This document shows, in pieces, positions 15,629 through 24,581 of a stretch of DNA of 64,000 nt; the stretch's first letter is position 1; each line of letters starts with the position of its first letter. Origin of the DNA: Nitrospiraceae bacterium (GTDB taxonomy: Bacteria > Nitrospirota > Nitrospiria > Nitrospirales > UBA8639). Position numbers and translations under genes: made by a program. The stretch lies in assembly GCA_020632595.1 (NCBI GenBank), contig JACKFF010000015.1:18271-82270 (forward strand), read 5' to 3'. Below the pieces are notes generated by a model, which had not been told where the DNA came from, made no database searches, and saw nothing but the letters and a program-made list of their open reading frames with translations.

Positions 15629-18160
15629 TCAGGTGTTTAATCCGATCACTTGATAGACGGAAAGAGGCTTTTGAATGCCTTTCAGTGCGAGTTCCCCGAC
15701 CGGTTCGGTCGAGACCAGATTTCCGAGAAGGAAGGCGATCTGTTCCGGGACCAGGATTTGGCCGTGTTGGGCTTCGTTGCAGAGTCTGGATGCCAGATTG
15801 GTGACAGGGCCGATCGCGGCATAGTCCGTTCGTCCTTCAAATCCTATCGCACCGATCGTCGCATATCCGGTCGCAATACCGATGCCTATTCCGAGGGGAA
15901 TGCCGCGTTTCTTCCATTGCTCTTCTAAAGAAAGGACTTCTTGTCGCATGGCGATTGCCATGCGCACCGCTTGTTCGGCGTGATTGGGACAGGGCTGCGG
16001 GTCGTTAAAATAGACCATGATGCCGTCGCCGGCAAATCGCTCAAGCGTTCCGCCATATTCCGAGATCAGGTAACCCATCGCCGCCTGGTATTCACGGAGG
16101 ACGGCCATCACCTCTTCGGGAGCCACCGTTTCAGTAAAGGGTGTGAATCCTCGAAGATCGATAAAGAGCACGGTGATTTTGCTGCGATGCCCTTTCAGGA
16201 AATCCTCGTGGTCACCCGACATGATCATGTCGGCCAGATTTTGGGGTAAGAACCTGGCTAATTTTTCTTTCTGTAATTGCACGAGTTCCTGTTCTTGTGC
16301 GCGTGCTCGAATCAGGTTGCCGACGCGAGCCAGGAGTTCCGGTTCGTCGAAGGGTTTGGACAGATAATCGTCGGCTCCTGCTTCCAGACTTTCAATACGT
16401 GCTTCGGTCCCAGCGCGGGCTGTTAAGAAAATCACGGGGGTCGATCGAAGAGTCTTATCGACTCGAACGGCTTTCAAAAGGTCCTGTCCGCTCATTTTCG
16501 GCATCATGACATCCGTCAGGATCAATGCCGGGCGCAAGTGTTGAGCTATCTCCAGAGCTTCCGCCCCGTCCCTGGCTACCATGATCTGATATTGTCTGTG
16601 CAATATTTTTTTGACGTACCCTCGCATATCGGCATTGTCGTCGACCACCAACACCAATGGGGCGTCCTTTTTTTCAGCGGGGGAAAGGAAGGACTCATCG
16701 TCTTTCTGTTCGTCTTCGGCTGGCCTGGGAAGAATGTCCCGGTCCTCCTCGTCATCTTGAATGGCAAGCATCTGGTCAGCGGTCACATTCCCGCGAGGCA
16801 ACGTGATGGTAAATACGGAACCACGGCCGGGGTCGCTTTCCACCGCAATGGTTCCCCCATGCAGCATGACGATTTCCTTCACCAGGGCCAATCCGATCCC
16901 GCTGCCTTCATACCGCCTCGTGGCACTGCTTTCCACTTGAGTGAATCGGTCGAAGATTCGCCCTAATTGATCGGGTGGAATGCCGATGCCGTTGTCTTCA
17001 ACCTCCAGTTCAATGAAATGTTCCTTGGTGGAGAGACGAATCCAGACCTGGCCTTCATGGGGATCGCTGAACTTGAAGGCGTTGGAGAGCAGGTTATACA
17101 GAACCTTTTTCATTTGGAGTGGATCGGCCTCCAAGGCCACCGGTTGCATGAGGCCTTTCACATGGATACGACGAGTCGGGCTGGAATCGAAGTTCATCAC
17201 CACACTGCTCACGAGCCCAGCGAAATCCATACACCGTTTGTTTGGAGTGGTGCGACCGCTGTCGAATTTAGCCAGATCCAGCAACTCATTGATGAGAAAC
17301 AAGAGTCTTGATGCATTCCGTAAGCCGGTCTGGACTACCTCTTTGGCTTCTGCGCCTAGTGCAGATTTCAAGAGAGTCTTAAATGCACCCACCGCCAGAG
17401 TGAGCGGCGTGCGAATTTCATGGCTGATATTGGCGAAAAACTCACTTTTCAATCGATCCAGTTCGAGAAGTTTTTGATTAGAGGTCTCCAATTCAACCCT
17501 TGCCTTGCGCTCGAAGAGCCGTGCTTGAAATTCGGCCCGCTGCAGTCGCTCGTAAAGGGAAACCGAGAAGAGTAAGGCGACACAGGTCCATACGAGGAAA
17601 AACGAGTTCTCAATGGCTGCATCGATATCAGCCGTCACAGAAGTCTTGAGAAAGTTCAGTCCGTAATACGCCACGAGCGTTCCGGCTTGAGCGATGAGAT
17701 GACTTGGCCAGGACACCGGGACAATGACCGCTGCAGCCAGGAACACGAGATTGAGCCCGTTGTAATACTGGGCTGTGAATCCGCCAAGCACGACGGTCAT
17801 CTGGACGATACACAGATTGCCAATCAATACCCAAAGTATTAAGAACACATGTGGCGGGATTGCAGCAGGTTGGTACCTCACCAGCAGAAGGCATACGAGG
17901 AGCCCTAACTCCAAAATCGTGCGTATATCGAGGATAGCATTGAGATGTTCTCGATGGAGGAGGACGTCGGCCACAATGAACGCAGGGTTGGCGACCAAAC
18001 CCAAAAGATAGAGCACGGTGAGACGTTCCCAGGCAAAGCGGGTGCACCAATTTGTGTAGGATTCAGGTTCATGGAGCTGCGAACTGTCTTCCTTGGTCTT
18101 TACGAGTGCCAGGAAAAAGTTGTGTACCGTTAACCCCGCTGATTCCTTCTGCTGCGCCAC
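15629..18160 (-). CDS. membrane hybrid histidine kinase-receiver-adenylate/guanylate cyclase
   Basis: An 843-residue fusion of two signalling outputs. Residues about 45-205 hold six or so hydrophobic membrane segments. A short coiled coil (206-238) leads to a histidine kinase core: H247 in FFANISHEIRTPL, the N box NLLSNAFKFS (about 356-365), DNGIGIP (389-395) and GSGIGLALVK (419-428). A receiver domain follows (about 502-620, VLVVDDNADMR, phospho-acceptor D550, KPFD). The C-terminal class III cyclase domain (about 660-840) has metal-binding aspartates in FIDLRGFT (D668) and FAGDGIM (D712), plus NLASRL. The start is GTG. Autophosphorylation probably controls cyclic nucleotide production through the receiver; the signal is unknown. 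No separate response regulator is adjacent. Confidence 0.88.
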   Translation of the reverse strand: MAQQKESAGLTVHNFFLALVKTKEDSSQLHEPESYTNWCTRFAWERLTVLYLLGLVANPAFIVADVLLHREHLNAILDIRTILELGLLVCLLLVRYQPAAIPPHVFLILWVLIGNLCIVQMTVVLGGFTAQYYNGLNLVFLAAAVIVPVSWPSHLIAQAGTLVAYYGLNFLKTSVTADIDAAIENSFFLVWTCVALLFSVSLYERLQRAEFQARLFERKARVELETSNQKLLELDRLKSEFFANISHEIRTPLTLAVGAFKTLLKSALGAEAKEVVQTGLRNASRLLFLINELLDLAKFDSGRTTPNKRCMDFAGLVSSVVMNFDSSPTRRIHVKGLMQPVALEADPLQMKKVLYNLLSNAFKFSDPHEGQVWIRLSTKEHFIELEVEDNGIGIPPDQLGRIFDRFTQVESSATRRYEGSGIGLALVKEIVMLHGGTIAVESDPGRGSVFTITLPRGNVTADQMLAIQDDEEDRDILPRPAEDEQKDDESFLSPAEKKDAPLVLVVDDNADMRGYVKKILHRQYQIMVARDGAEALEIAQHLRPALILTDVMMPKMSGQDLLKAVRVDKTLRSTPVIFLTARAGTEARIESLEAGADDYLSKPFDEPELLARVGNLIRARAQEQELVQLQKEKLARFLPQNLADMIMSGDHEDFLKGHRSKITVLFIDLRGFTPFTETVAPEEVMAVLREYQAAMGYLISEYGGTLERFAGDGIMVYFNDPQPCPNHAEQAVRMAIAMRQEVLSLEEQWKKRGIPLGIGIGIATGYATIGAIGFEGRTDYAAIGPVTNLASRLCNEAQHGQILVPEQIAFLLGNLVSTEPVGELALKGIQKPLSVYQVIGLNT

Positions 18161-19262
18161 ATTGGAACCTATAGCTGAGAGTGTTATTGATGTATTACGC
18201 CCTCACTGATTCAATTGCCGAACAAGCCGACCCTTTCTTCCAGATTTGCTCCTGGCGAGCTGTGTGAAATAGTCGGTGTCCTATCAGTACTTGACTCGTC
18301 CACTTCTAAGGAATGTACCAATGAGCCGGGAGCAGACCGGCGGATTGTTCCGATTGGCCCATACATCAACGGCCATGTAGGATGAGGGCCGTCGCGAATC
18401 CCGGAATGAACTCAAGAGATTTTGATAATCTATCTATCCGCCACGGCCTCGACCGCGAATACGTCAGCCGCAGGTGCCTGCCAACAGATGCAAGCCGGAA
18501 AAAAGGAGTAGAAAAAGGAAGGGCTATTCTCGCCCAACAGGTCCGCACCAGCGTACTCATTTTTAATGATCGTAACGGATGACCCACTCTTTTTCTTGAT
18601 ATCCGGCCACGGAGTGTTGGCTATGGGAACGCCAACCTTATGAGGTGGACTGATGAGGGACGAAGAAAGCTGGAGCGTCGGGCTCCTGGCCGCCAAGGCC
18701 ACCGGCTGCATGGTCTTGAGGAATAGGACTACCTTGTGGCTCAGGAGAGGCGGCTGAACAAAACTATTGCCGGTGTGTGGTGAATCGACCGTGAGTGCGT
18801 TGGCTGCGGGCCGTCCGTCCTGCATTTGGTCCATCGCGATCCAGCGAGATGGCACCGGCAACATGACGGTGCCTCCTGCCGGTTGTGTACAACACTATAG
18901 ATAAAACACCTATTATCTTCAAATCCTATAAGTCCCGATTAATTGGGGAACATTTGAGGTTGAATGTGGGAGGGAACACTATTCGTGAAAGGGGCATTTG
19001 CGGAAATAGAAGGATCTCGCTGAGTCTTGATATCTTCAGGGTGGGCCAGATTCTTCGTCGTGGCCTCAGCATGACAAGGCGGGCGGGAGACGACATGGGG
19101 ACACGGAAGATCTTGCTAAGCCGTGGCATCTTCAGGCCGGTCACAGATTCTTCGCCTCTGGCTCAGAATGACCTTCCTAGGAGGAATGATCGAGGAGGCA
19201 AGTCTCCGTGGGATCAGAATGGCAACTATAATGAAGAATAGCCGGATATCAAAATCGTTTTA
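18161..19262. other. long spacer, mostly without recognisable content
   Basis: About 1.1 kb between the kinase-cyclase gene and the debranching enzyme gene, with no gene I can support. A 144-codon minus-strand frame at 18430-18864 has no recognisable domain, no ribosome site and irregular composition. The right part contains a pair of dispersed repeats (19003-19173). The left end must hold the promoter of the kinase-cyclase gene. Confidence 0.45.
19003..19173 (+). repeat. paired dispersed repeat (two copies)
   Basis: Two copies of the short repeat family. The first (about 19003-19075) reads GAAGGATCTCGCTGAG to CTCAGCATGACAAGG; the second (about 19103-19173) reads GGAAGATCTTGCTAAG to CTCAGAATGACC. 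Same orientation, about 95 bases apart, as in the other pairs. Confidence 0.8.
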
Positions 19263-21344
19263 TTATGTAGGCCTGTGGTTTTCTGTTCTATGCTTGTTGG
19301 TGGACGCGTGAATGAGATGCCAGGCGCGGAGGACTTCGGCCACGGTCCAGGCCTGGGCGATACAGCCACGTGGAGCGAATGGCGGTTGCCCGTCAAAGAT
19401 TTCCCCCAGCGTTCCCAGTCCGTAATCGTTGAGATGATGAGCCATTGGTGCAAGATACGACAGCGCAGCTTCGGGATTGCGATAGACCCGGAAGTGTGCC
19501 AGCACAAAAGGACCGAGTAGCCAGCCCCAGACGGTGCCTTGATGATAGGCGCCATCCCTCTGCCGGATATCACCTTCATATTGTCCTACATATTGCGGAT
19601 TGTCCTGCCCCAGGCTGCGTAACCCGTAAGAGGTGTAAAGATGTTGAGCGCAATAATCCACGACAGCATGTTGCTGTTTGTAGGTGAGCGGACTGTTGGG
19701 TAACGAAACGGCGAACAATTGATTGGGTCGTGGGGCTGGATCATGTCCATGCGGTCCGTCCAGCACGTCATAACACCGGTGTACTGGTTCGTTCCAGAAC
19801 CGTTGAAAGGATGTGTGGATGGCCCTGGCTGTTTGTAGAAATTCCTCGTGCGGCGCTTTCATGGTCCTGGCCAATTGGCTCAGGGTGAGCCAGGCTTGGT
19901 ACCACAGCGCATTGATTTCGACCGGTTTGCCGATCCGCGGAGTCACGACCCAGTCTCCGATCTTGGCGTCCATCCAGGTGAGCTGCACGCCGGGCTCTCC
20001 GGCATAAAGTAAGTGATCGGCCGGATCCATACCGATTCCAAACCTGGTGCCCTTGCGATACCACGCCAGCATCTCGACCAGCGCGGGAAAGATCGTTTTG
20101 AGAAAGGCGCGGTCATCGGTGGCGTCCACATATTGGCGGACGGCCTCGATATACCAGAGCGTGGCATCAACGGTGTTGTATTCGGGTTCTTCCCCTGCGT
20201 CGGGGAAACGATTGGGCAGCATGCCTTGGTTGGCATATTGCGCGAAGGTCGACAGGATGCTGCGAGCGATGTCAACGCGCCTGGTGGTCAGGGTGAGTCC
20301 CGGTAGGCTGATCATCGTGTCCCGGCCCCAATCTCCAAACCAGTGATACCCGGCAATGATCGTATGCCCGCTGTCGTGAGGGGTCAGGGGGCGTGAGGCG
20401 ATGAATTGATCGGCGGCCAGTGTGAGCTGTTGGATCCAGTCCGGCCAATTCGGGTGTGGCTGTTTTGTCGTGGACTCGGATTGGAGCAATGCCATTTCAT
20501 GACGTCGGCGGGATTCGAAACACGAAGCGGCGGGCCTGGACGGCTTAGGACGGGTGCTGGCCATCCAGGTCATCTCTTCGCCCGGTTTCAAGTCGAGGGT
20601 CCACGTGCCGATGTGCAGATGATGTTCGCGATCGGGAAGTCCCCGTTCGCGTTCGAGCGGCAGATCGTAATCGTGGTACCACAAATTGGCGGCTTCAACC
20701 GATCCTCCCGATGCGGATAGGATAAACGGAGAACCTTCTGTGGGTAGAATCTGGAGTCCATGCGGGATGGGAGTGGTTGAAAATTCCGGGAGAGTGTCCA
20801 GCGTGATGCTATGGTAGTCCCGGTGATTGATGAAAGCCCGCAGATTGAGACGAATTGGAAGCGATCCTCTGGTGAAGGAGTACTTCACATACGTGGTATT
20901 CTCACCGGGTTCCATCCATAGGCGCTTTTCGACTAATGCATTGCCGATGGCAAACGTCCAGACCGGTGTCGTGCCTTCCAGGCGGAAGCGTTCCAGCCAT
21001 ACAAATCCCATTGGCGACACGGTCCCGCTATGCCAATGATTGGTGGAGAGCTGAACGATCTTTTCCTGGTACTCCACGGTTTCTTCCAGTTTGCTGACCA
21101 ACAAGGTGCGTCCGAGGGGTGGCTTGAGGGCGGCGATGAGCAGGCCGTGATACCGTCGGGTCAGGGAACCCGCCACGGTGCCGGAGGCGAACCCTCCGAT
21201 GCCGTTAGTGACGACCCATTCCCGTCGTTCGGACAGCCACACATCACCACAAATCTCCCTTCCAAAATCCACGACCTGTGGCCAGATTGGTGCGCTCATG
21301 GACAGGGTTGGCCTGCGATCTGAGGGCTTTGTCGTGGAAGGCAT
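19263..21344 (-). CDS. amylo-alpha-1,6-glucosidase (glycogen debranching-type)
   Basis: A 693-residue enzyme with an N-terminal beta-rich glycogen-debranching domain (WVVTNGIGGFASGTVAGSLT, RRYHGLLIAAL) and a C-terminal (alpha/alpha)6 barrel. Barrel motifs are GYHWFGDWGRDTMISLPGL, NTVDATLWYIEAV and YHQGTVWGWLLGPF. It is expected to remove alpha-1,6 branches of glycogen-like polymer in the cytoplasm. The ATG at 21344 lies four bases after the stop of the upstream glycosidase gene, and AGGAG within that gene's last codons serves as ribosome site, so the two are translated as one operon. The frame is open further upstream but overlaps the other gene. A decayed fragment of a similar 3' end lies near 15484. 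Confidence 0.92.
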   Translation of the reverse strand: MPSTTKPSDRRPTLSMSAPIWPQVVDFGREICGDVWLSERREWVVTNGIGGFASGTVAGSLTRRYHGLLIAALKPPLGRTLLVSKLEETVEYQEKIVQLSTNHWHSGTVSPMGFVWLERFRLEGTTPVWTFAIGNALVEKRLWMEPGENTTYVKYSFTRGSLPIRLNLRAFINHRDYHSITLDTLPEFSTTPIPHGLQILPTEGSPFILSASGGSVEAANLWYHDYDLPLERERGLPDREHHLHIGTWTLDLKPGEEMTWMASTRPKPSRPAASCFESRRRHEMALLQSESTTKQPHPNWPDWIQQLTLAADQFIASRPLTPHDSGHTIIAGYHWFGDWGRDTMISLPGLTLTTRRVDIARSILSTFAQYANQGMLPNRFPDAGEEPEYNTVDATLWYIEAVRQYVDATDDRAFLKTIFPALVEMLAWYRKGTRFGIGMDPADHLLYAGEPGVQLTWMDAKIGDWVVTPRIGKPVEINALWYQAWLTLSQLARTMKAPHEEFLQTARAIHTSFQRFWNEPVHRCYDVLDGPHGHDPAPRPNQLFAVSLPNSPLTYKQQHAVVDYCAQHLYTSYGLRSLGQDNPQYVGQYEGDIRQRDGAYHQGTVWGWLLGPFVLAHFRVYRNPEAALSYLAPMAHHLNDYGLGTLGEIFDGQPPFAPRGCIAQAWTVAEVLRAWHLIHASTNKHRTENHRPT

Positions 21345-21348
21345 GATC

Positions 21349-24018
21349 CTATTCTCCTGCTTGTTCCAACAGTTTGGTGACAAGTCCGGTCCAGCCCGTT
21401 TGGTGGCTGGCGCCCAATCCCGCCCCGTTGTCCCCGTGAAAATATTCATGGAATAACAGGTAGTCCCGCCAATGCGGATCCTGTTGAAACCTGGCGACTC
21501 CACCGAAGATCGGTCGATGGCCCGAAGGATCACGCAGGAAGAGACGATTGAGGCGATGGGAAATTTCCGCCGCGACTTGCCACAGTGTCTGTTGCGATCC
21601 TGAGCCGGTCGGGCAGTCCACGGTGAGATGATCACCAAAGAAATGATGGAATTTTTGTAACGATTCGATGATCAGAAAATTCACCGGGAACCAAACCGGT
21701 CCTCTCCAATTGGAGTTGCCGCCGAATAAGCCGGTCCTGGATTCTGCCGGTTCATAATCCACGCGATGTTCATGTCCATTCACATGGAGCACATAGGGAT
21801 GGTCTTGATGATATTTGGATAAGGCTCGAACGCCATATGTGGAGAGGAATTCCTCTTCATCCAGCATGTACTTCATGACGCGCGGGAGTTGTTCTTGATC
21901 CACAATGGAGAGCATCCGGCGAACACTTCCATCCGGCAGGCTGGTTGAGCAGACATGGCGCCGGAATTCCGGGCGGTTTTCGATAAACCACAACAGGCGC
22001 CGTTTAAAGCCCGGCAAGGCATCCACCACTTCCGGTTCCAACGTCTCAACGGCAAAGAGCGGGATGAGTCCCACCATGGACCGGACCTTTATTTGTTGAG
22101 AATGGCCGCCCGGGAAATGCAACATGTCATAATAGAATCCGTCGGTCTCATCCCATAGGGAGGCTTCGTGATTGCCCTCGCCGATGTGATTGATGGCATG
22201 CGAGATGTAGACAAAATGTTCAAAAAATTTGCTGGCCACATCGCCATAGGCCGGATCGTGTCGTGCCAGTTCCAGGGCAATGGCCAGCATATTTAAACAG
22301 TACATGCCCATCCAACTGGTGCCGTCGGATTGATCGATATATCCGCCGGTTGGAAGCGGCGCGGACCGGTCGAAGAGGCCGATGTTATCCAGTCCGAGAA
22401 ACCCTCCCTGAAAAATGTTTCGGCCATCGGCATCTTTCCGGTTCACCCACCAGGTAAAATTCAGGAGGAGTTTGTGGAAAATCTTGGCCAACCACACCCG
22501 GTCGGCTTTGCCCCTGATGCGTTTTTCAATTTTATACACCCGCCAGGTGGCCCAGGCGTGGACGGGGGGATTTACATCGCCGAACGCCCACTCATACGCC
22601 GGAATTTGCCCGTTGGGATGCATGTACCATTCTCTGACCAATAGCCGAAGCTGATCTTTTGCGAAGTCCGGGTCCACCAGGGCTAATGGCACGCAATGAA
22701 AGGCAAGGTCCCAGGCCGCAAACCACGGATATTCCCATTTGTCGGGCATGGAAATGATGTCTTCATTATAGAGGTGCTTCCAATCCGTGTTCCGGCCATT
22801 TTTTCGCCCTGCGGGCGGCGGCGGTCCTGTGGGGTCGCCGGCCAGCCAGGTGCGCACGTCAAAATGATAAAACTGTTTGCTCCACAGCATTCCCGCAAAT
22901 GCCTGACGCTGAACATTTTGGGCATCGGCGGAATGGCACGTTCCGAGGCGTTTGGCAAAAAATTCGTCCGCCTCCTGTTGGCGCGCGGGGAAAATGGTTT
23001 CGAACTCTTCCCCCAACTGGCCTTCGGTCGGAGGGAGGTTGGTCAATCGCAGTCGGTAAGTGATGCTTTGTCCGGGGGGAATCAACGGGTGATAATGGAC
23101 CGCAGCCTTCGTTCCCACTTGTGCGGGATTTACGGTCCCTGGTGCGCCGGTGACGATATAGTCATTGATCCCGTCTTTGACATAGGGGCCGGCGTTGGGC
23201 ACTCCATAGAGCCGTTGCGTGTTGGTGTCATTTTCGGTAAAGAGCATGTCCGGAGTGCCTTCGCATAACAACCATCGCGACCCGTATTGTTCATGATCCA
23301 GGTGGATGGCCTGCGCATCGCCAAGGTCTTCATCCCGATTGAGAGTGGGACGTGGAGCATGCGGCGTCCAGGACCAGGTGTTGCGAAACCAGATGGTCGG
23401 CAAGACATGAAGTTCCGCAAAATCAGGCCCCCGGTTATGGGCGGTAATCCGGATCAGGATGTCCTCGTGCGTCGCTTTGGCATATTCGAGAAACACGTCG
23501 AAATACCGGTTGTCATCAAACACACCCGTGTCCATCAACTCATATTCCCAATCCTGTTTACCCCGCTTCCGGTTTTCTTCGATCAATTGGGCATAGGGAA
23601 AGGGGTGTTGGGGATATTTATACAAAAACTTCATGTAGGAATGCGTCGGTGTGGAGTCCAGGTAAAAGTAATACTCTTTGACGTCTTCCCCGTGGTTGCC
23701 TTCGTTCCCGGTCAAGCCAAACAAGCGTTCCTTCAGAATCGGATCTTTCCCGTTCCAGAGGGCCAGGGCAAAGCAAATCCGCTGGTGGCGATCGCAGATG
23801 CCGCCGATGCCATCCTCTCCCCACCGATAGGCGCGTGAGCGGGCCTGGTCATGGGGGAAATCCCCCCAGGCTTCGCCATTCGGACTGTAATCCTCACGGA
23901 CCGTGCCCCATTGCCGTTCACTCAGATAGGGTCCCCACCGTTTCCAATGTACCGTCCGCTTTTTGGATTCTTCTAAGCGTTCTTCTTCGGTGGTCAGGTG
24001 AGATGTGCTGTTGGACAT
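21349..24018 (-). CDS. GH63/MGH1-like glucosidase
   Basis: An 889-residue protein resembling bacterial mannosyl-oligosaccharide glucosidase-like (GH63) enzymes. The N-terminal segment RWGPYLSERQWGTVREDYS...WGDFPHDQARSRAYRWGEDG is characteristic. The catalytic barrel carries YPWFAAWDLAFHCVPLALVD, GFLGLDNIGLFDRS, QSDGTSWMGMYCLNML and FGGNSNWRGPVWFPVNFLI. No signal peptide, so cytoplasmic. In bacteria such enzymes act on alpha-glucosides, e.g. glucosylglycerate or mannosylglycerate-type solutes or trehalose-like oligomers; the substrate here is not known. It is the first gene of a two-gene operon with the debranching enzyme, whose start follows four bases after its stop. Confidence 0.88.
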   Translation of the reverse strand: MSNSTSHLTTEEERLEESKKRTVHWKRWGPYLSERQWGTVREDYSPNGEAWGDFPHDQARSRAYRWGEDGIGGICDRHQRICFALALWNGKDPILKERLFGLTGNEGNHGEDVKEYYFYLDSTPTHSYMKFLYKYPQHPFPYAQLIEENRKRGKQDWEYELMDTGVFDDNRYFDVFLEYAKATHEDILIRITAHNRGPDFAELHVLPTIWFRNTWSWTPHAPRPTLNRDEDLGDAQAIHLDHEQYGSRWLLCEGTPDMLFTENDTNTQRLYGVPNAGPYVKDGINDYIVTGAPGTVNPAQVGTKAAVHYHPLIPPGQSITYRLRLTNLPPTEGQLGEEFETIFPARQQEADEFFAKRLGTCHSADAQNVQRQAFAGMLWSKQFYHFDVRTWLAGDPTGPPPPAGRKNGRNTDWKHLYNEDIISMPDKWEYPWFAAWDLAFHCVPLALVDPDFAKDQLRLLVREWYMHPNGQIPAYEWAFGDVNPPVHAWATWRVYKIEKRIRGKADRVWLAKIFHKLLLNFTWWVNRKDADGRNIFQGGFLGLDNIGLFDRSAPLPTGGYIDQSDGTSWMGMYCLNMLAIALELARHDPAYGDVASKFFEHFVYISHAINHIGEGNHEASLWDETDGFYYDMLHFPGGHSQQIKVRSMVGLIPLFAVETLEPEVVDALPGFKRRLLWFIENRPEFRRHVCSTSLPDGSVRRMLSIVDQEQLPRVMKYMLDEEEFLSTYGVRALSKYHQDHPYVLHVNGHEHRVDYEPAESRTGLFGGNSNWRGPVWFPVNFLIIESLQKFHHFFGDHLTVDCPTGSGSQQTLWQVAAEISHRLNRLFLRDPSGHRPIFGGVARFQQDPHWRDYLLFHEYFHGDNGAGLGASHQTGWTGLVTKLLEQAGE

Positions 24019-24581
24019 GGATGGGGTTCCCTATGAACAGATGCCTGACGGGTTATCGCTGGAGAGTTTGCAGGACATGTCCGTTCCGGGTCCAGATCAT
24101 CAGGTCACGGCAAAATTCCCGGTCCGATCGCGGGATGTTTCCAGGCTCCGAAATCTGAAACATGTTCTGAGATGTTGGCAATGTGTCACAAAGGCGGATG
24201 AAGGGTTGGTCGCTAAACAGGTCTGCTGGAGAAGAGGTCATTGAGTGGTACATCAAGTATAGTCGAGTTTACCTGCTCCATCCCATAATTTTAGTGTATC
24301 ACGAGAAAACCGTAAACTGTCCCAGGTATCCGGCCAGGATGATAGGGGGATCAACCTCCGGAAAATTCCTCCATGCCGTGCAATTTTCCTTGACCGGTTC
24401 CGGAACCGAATGACAGGGTCCCAGGAGAAGTCGGTCAGGGGAATGTTAGGGAAGTTGTCGGAATAATCCGGCAACCACTCTATTTCCTTTCACCCGGTTC
24501 CTTGGAGATAATAGCGCCGGTAGGGTCCTACTCAAGCCGGCCAGGTTTTTCTCACGCATTGCCATTTCAGAGGAGGGTGTC
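24019..24581. other. divergent promoter spacer
   Basis: About 560 bases between the divergent glycosidase operon and the sigma-54 activator gene. It should hold promoters for both. No gene, dispersed repeat or convincing sigma-54 promoter was found. An AGGAGGG ribosome site lies directly before the activator start at 24582. Confidence 0.5.

Noticed and set aside
18430..18864. Minus-strand frame of 144 codons in the long spacer
   Set aside because: No ribosome site, no domain and a mix of low-complexity stretches. Kept only as a spacer note.
24005..24413. Plus-strand frames overlapping the start of the GH63-like gene and the spacer
   Set aside because: They lie on the opposite strand of a well-supported gene start and have no recognisable content.
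24480..24520. TTGG...GC spacing resembling a sigma-54 promoter before the activator at 24582
   Set aside because: The -12 part lacks TTGC. The match is too weak to report.
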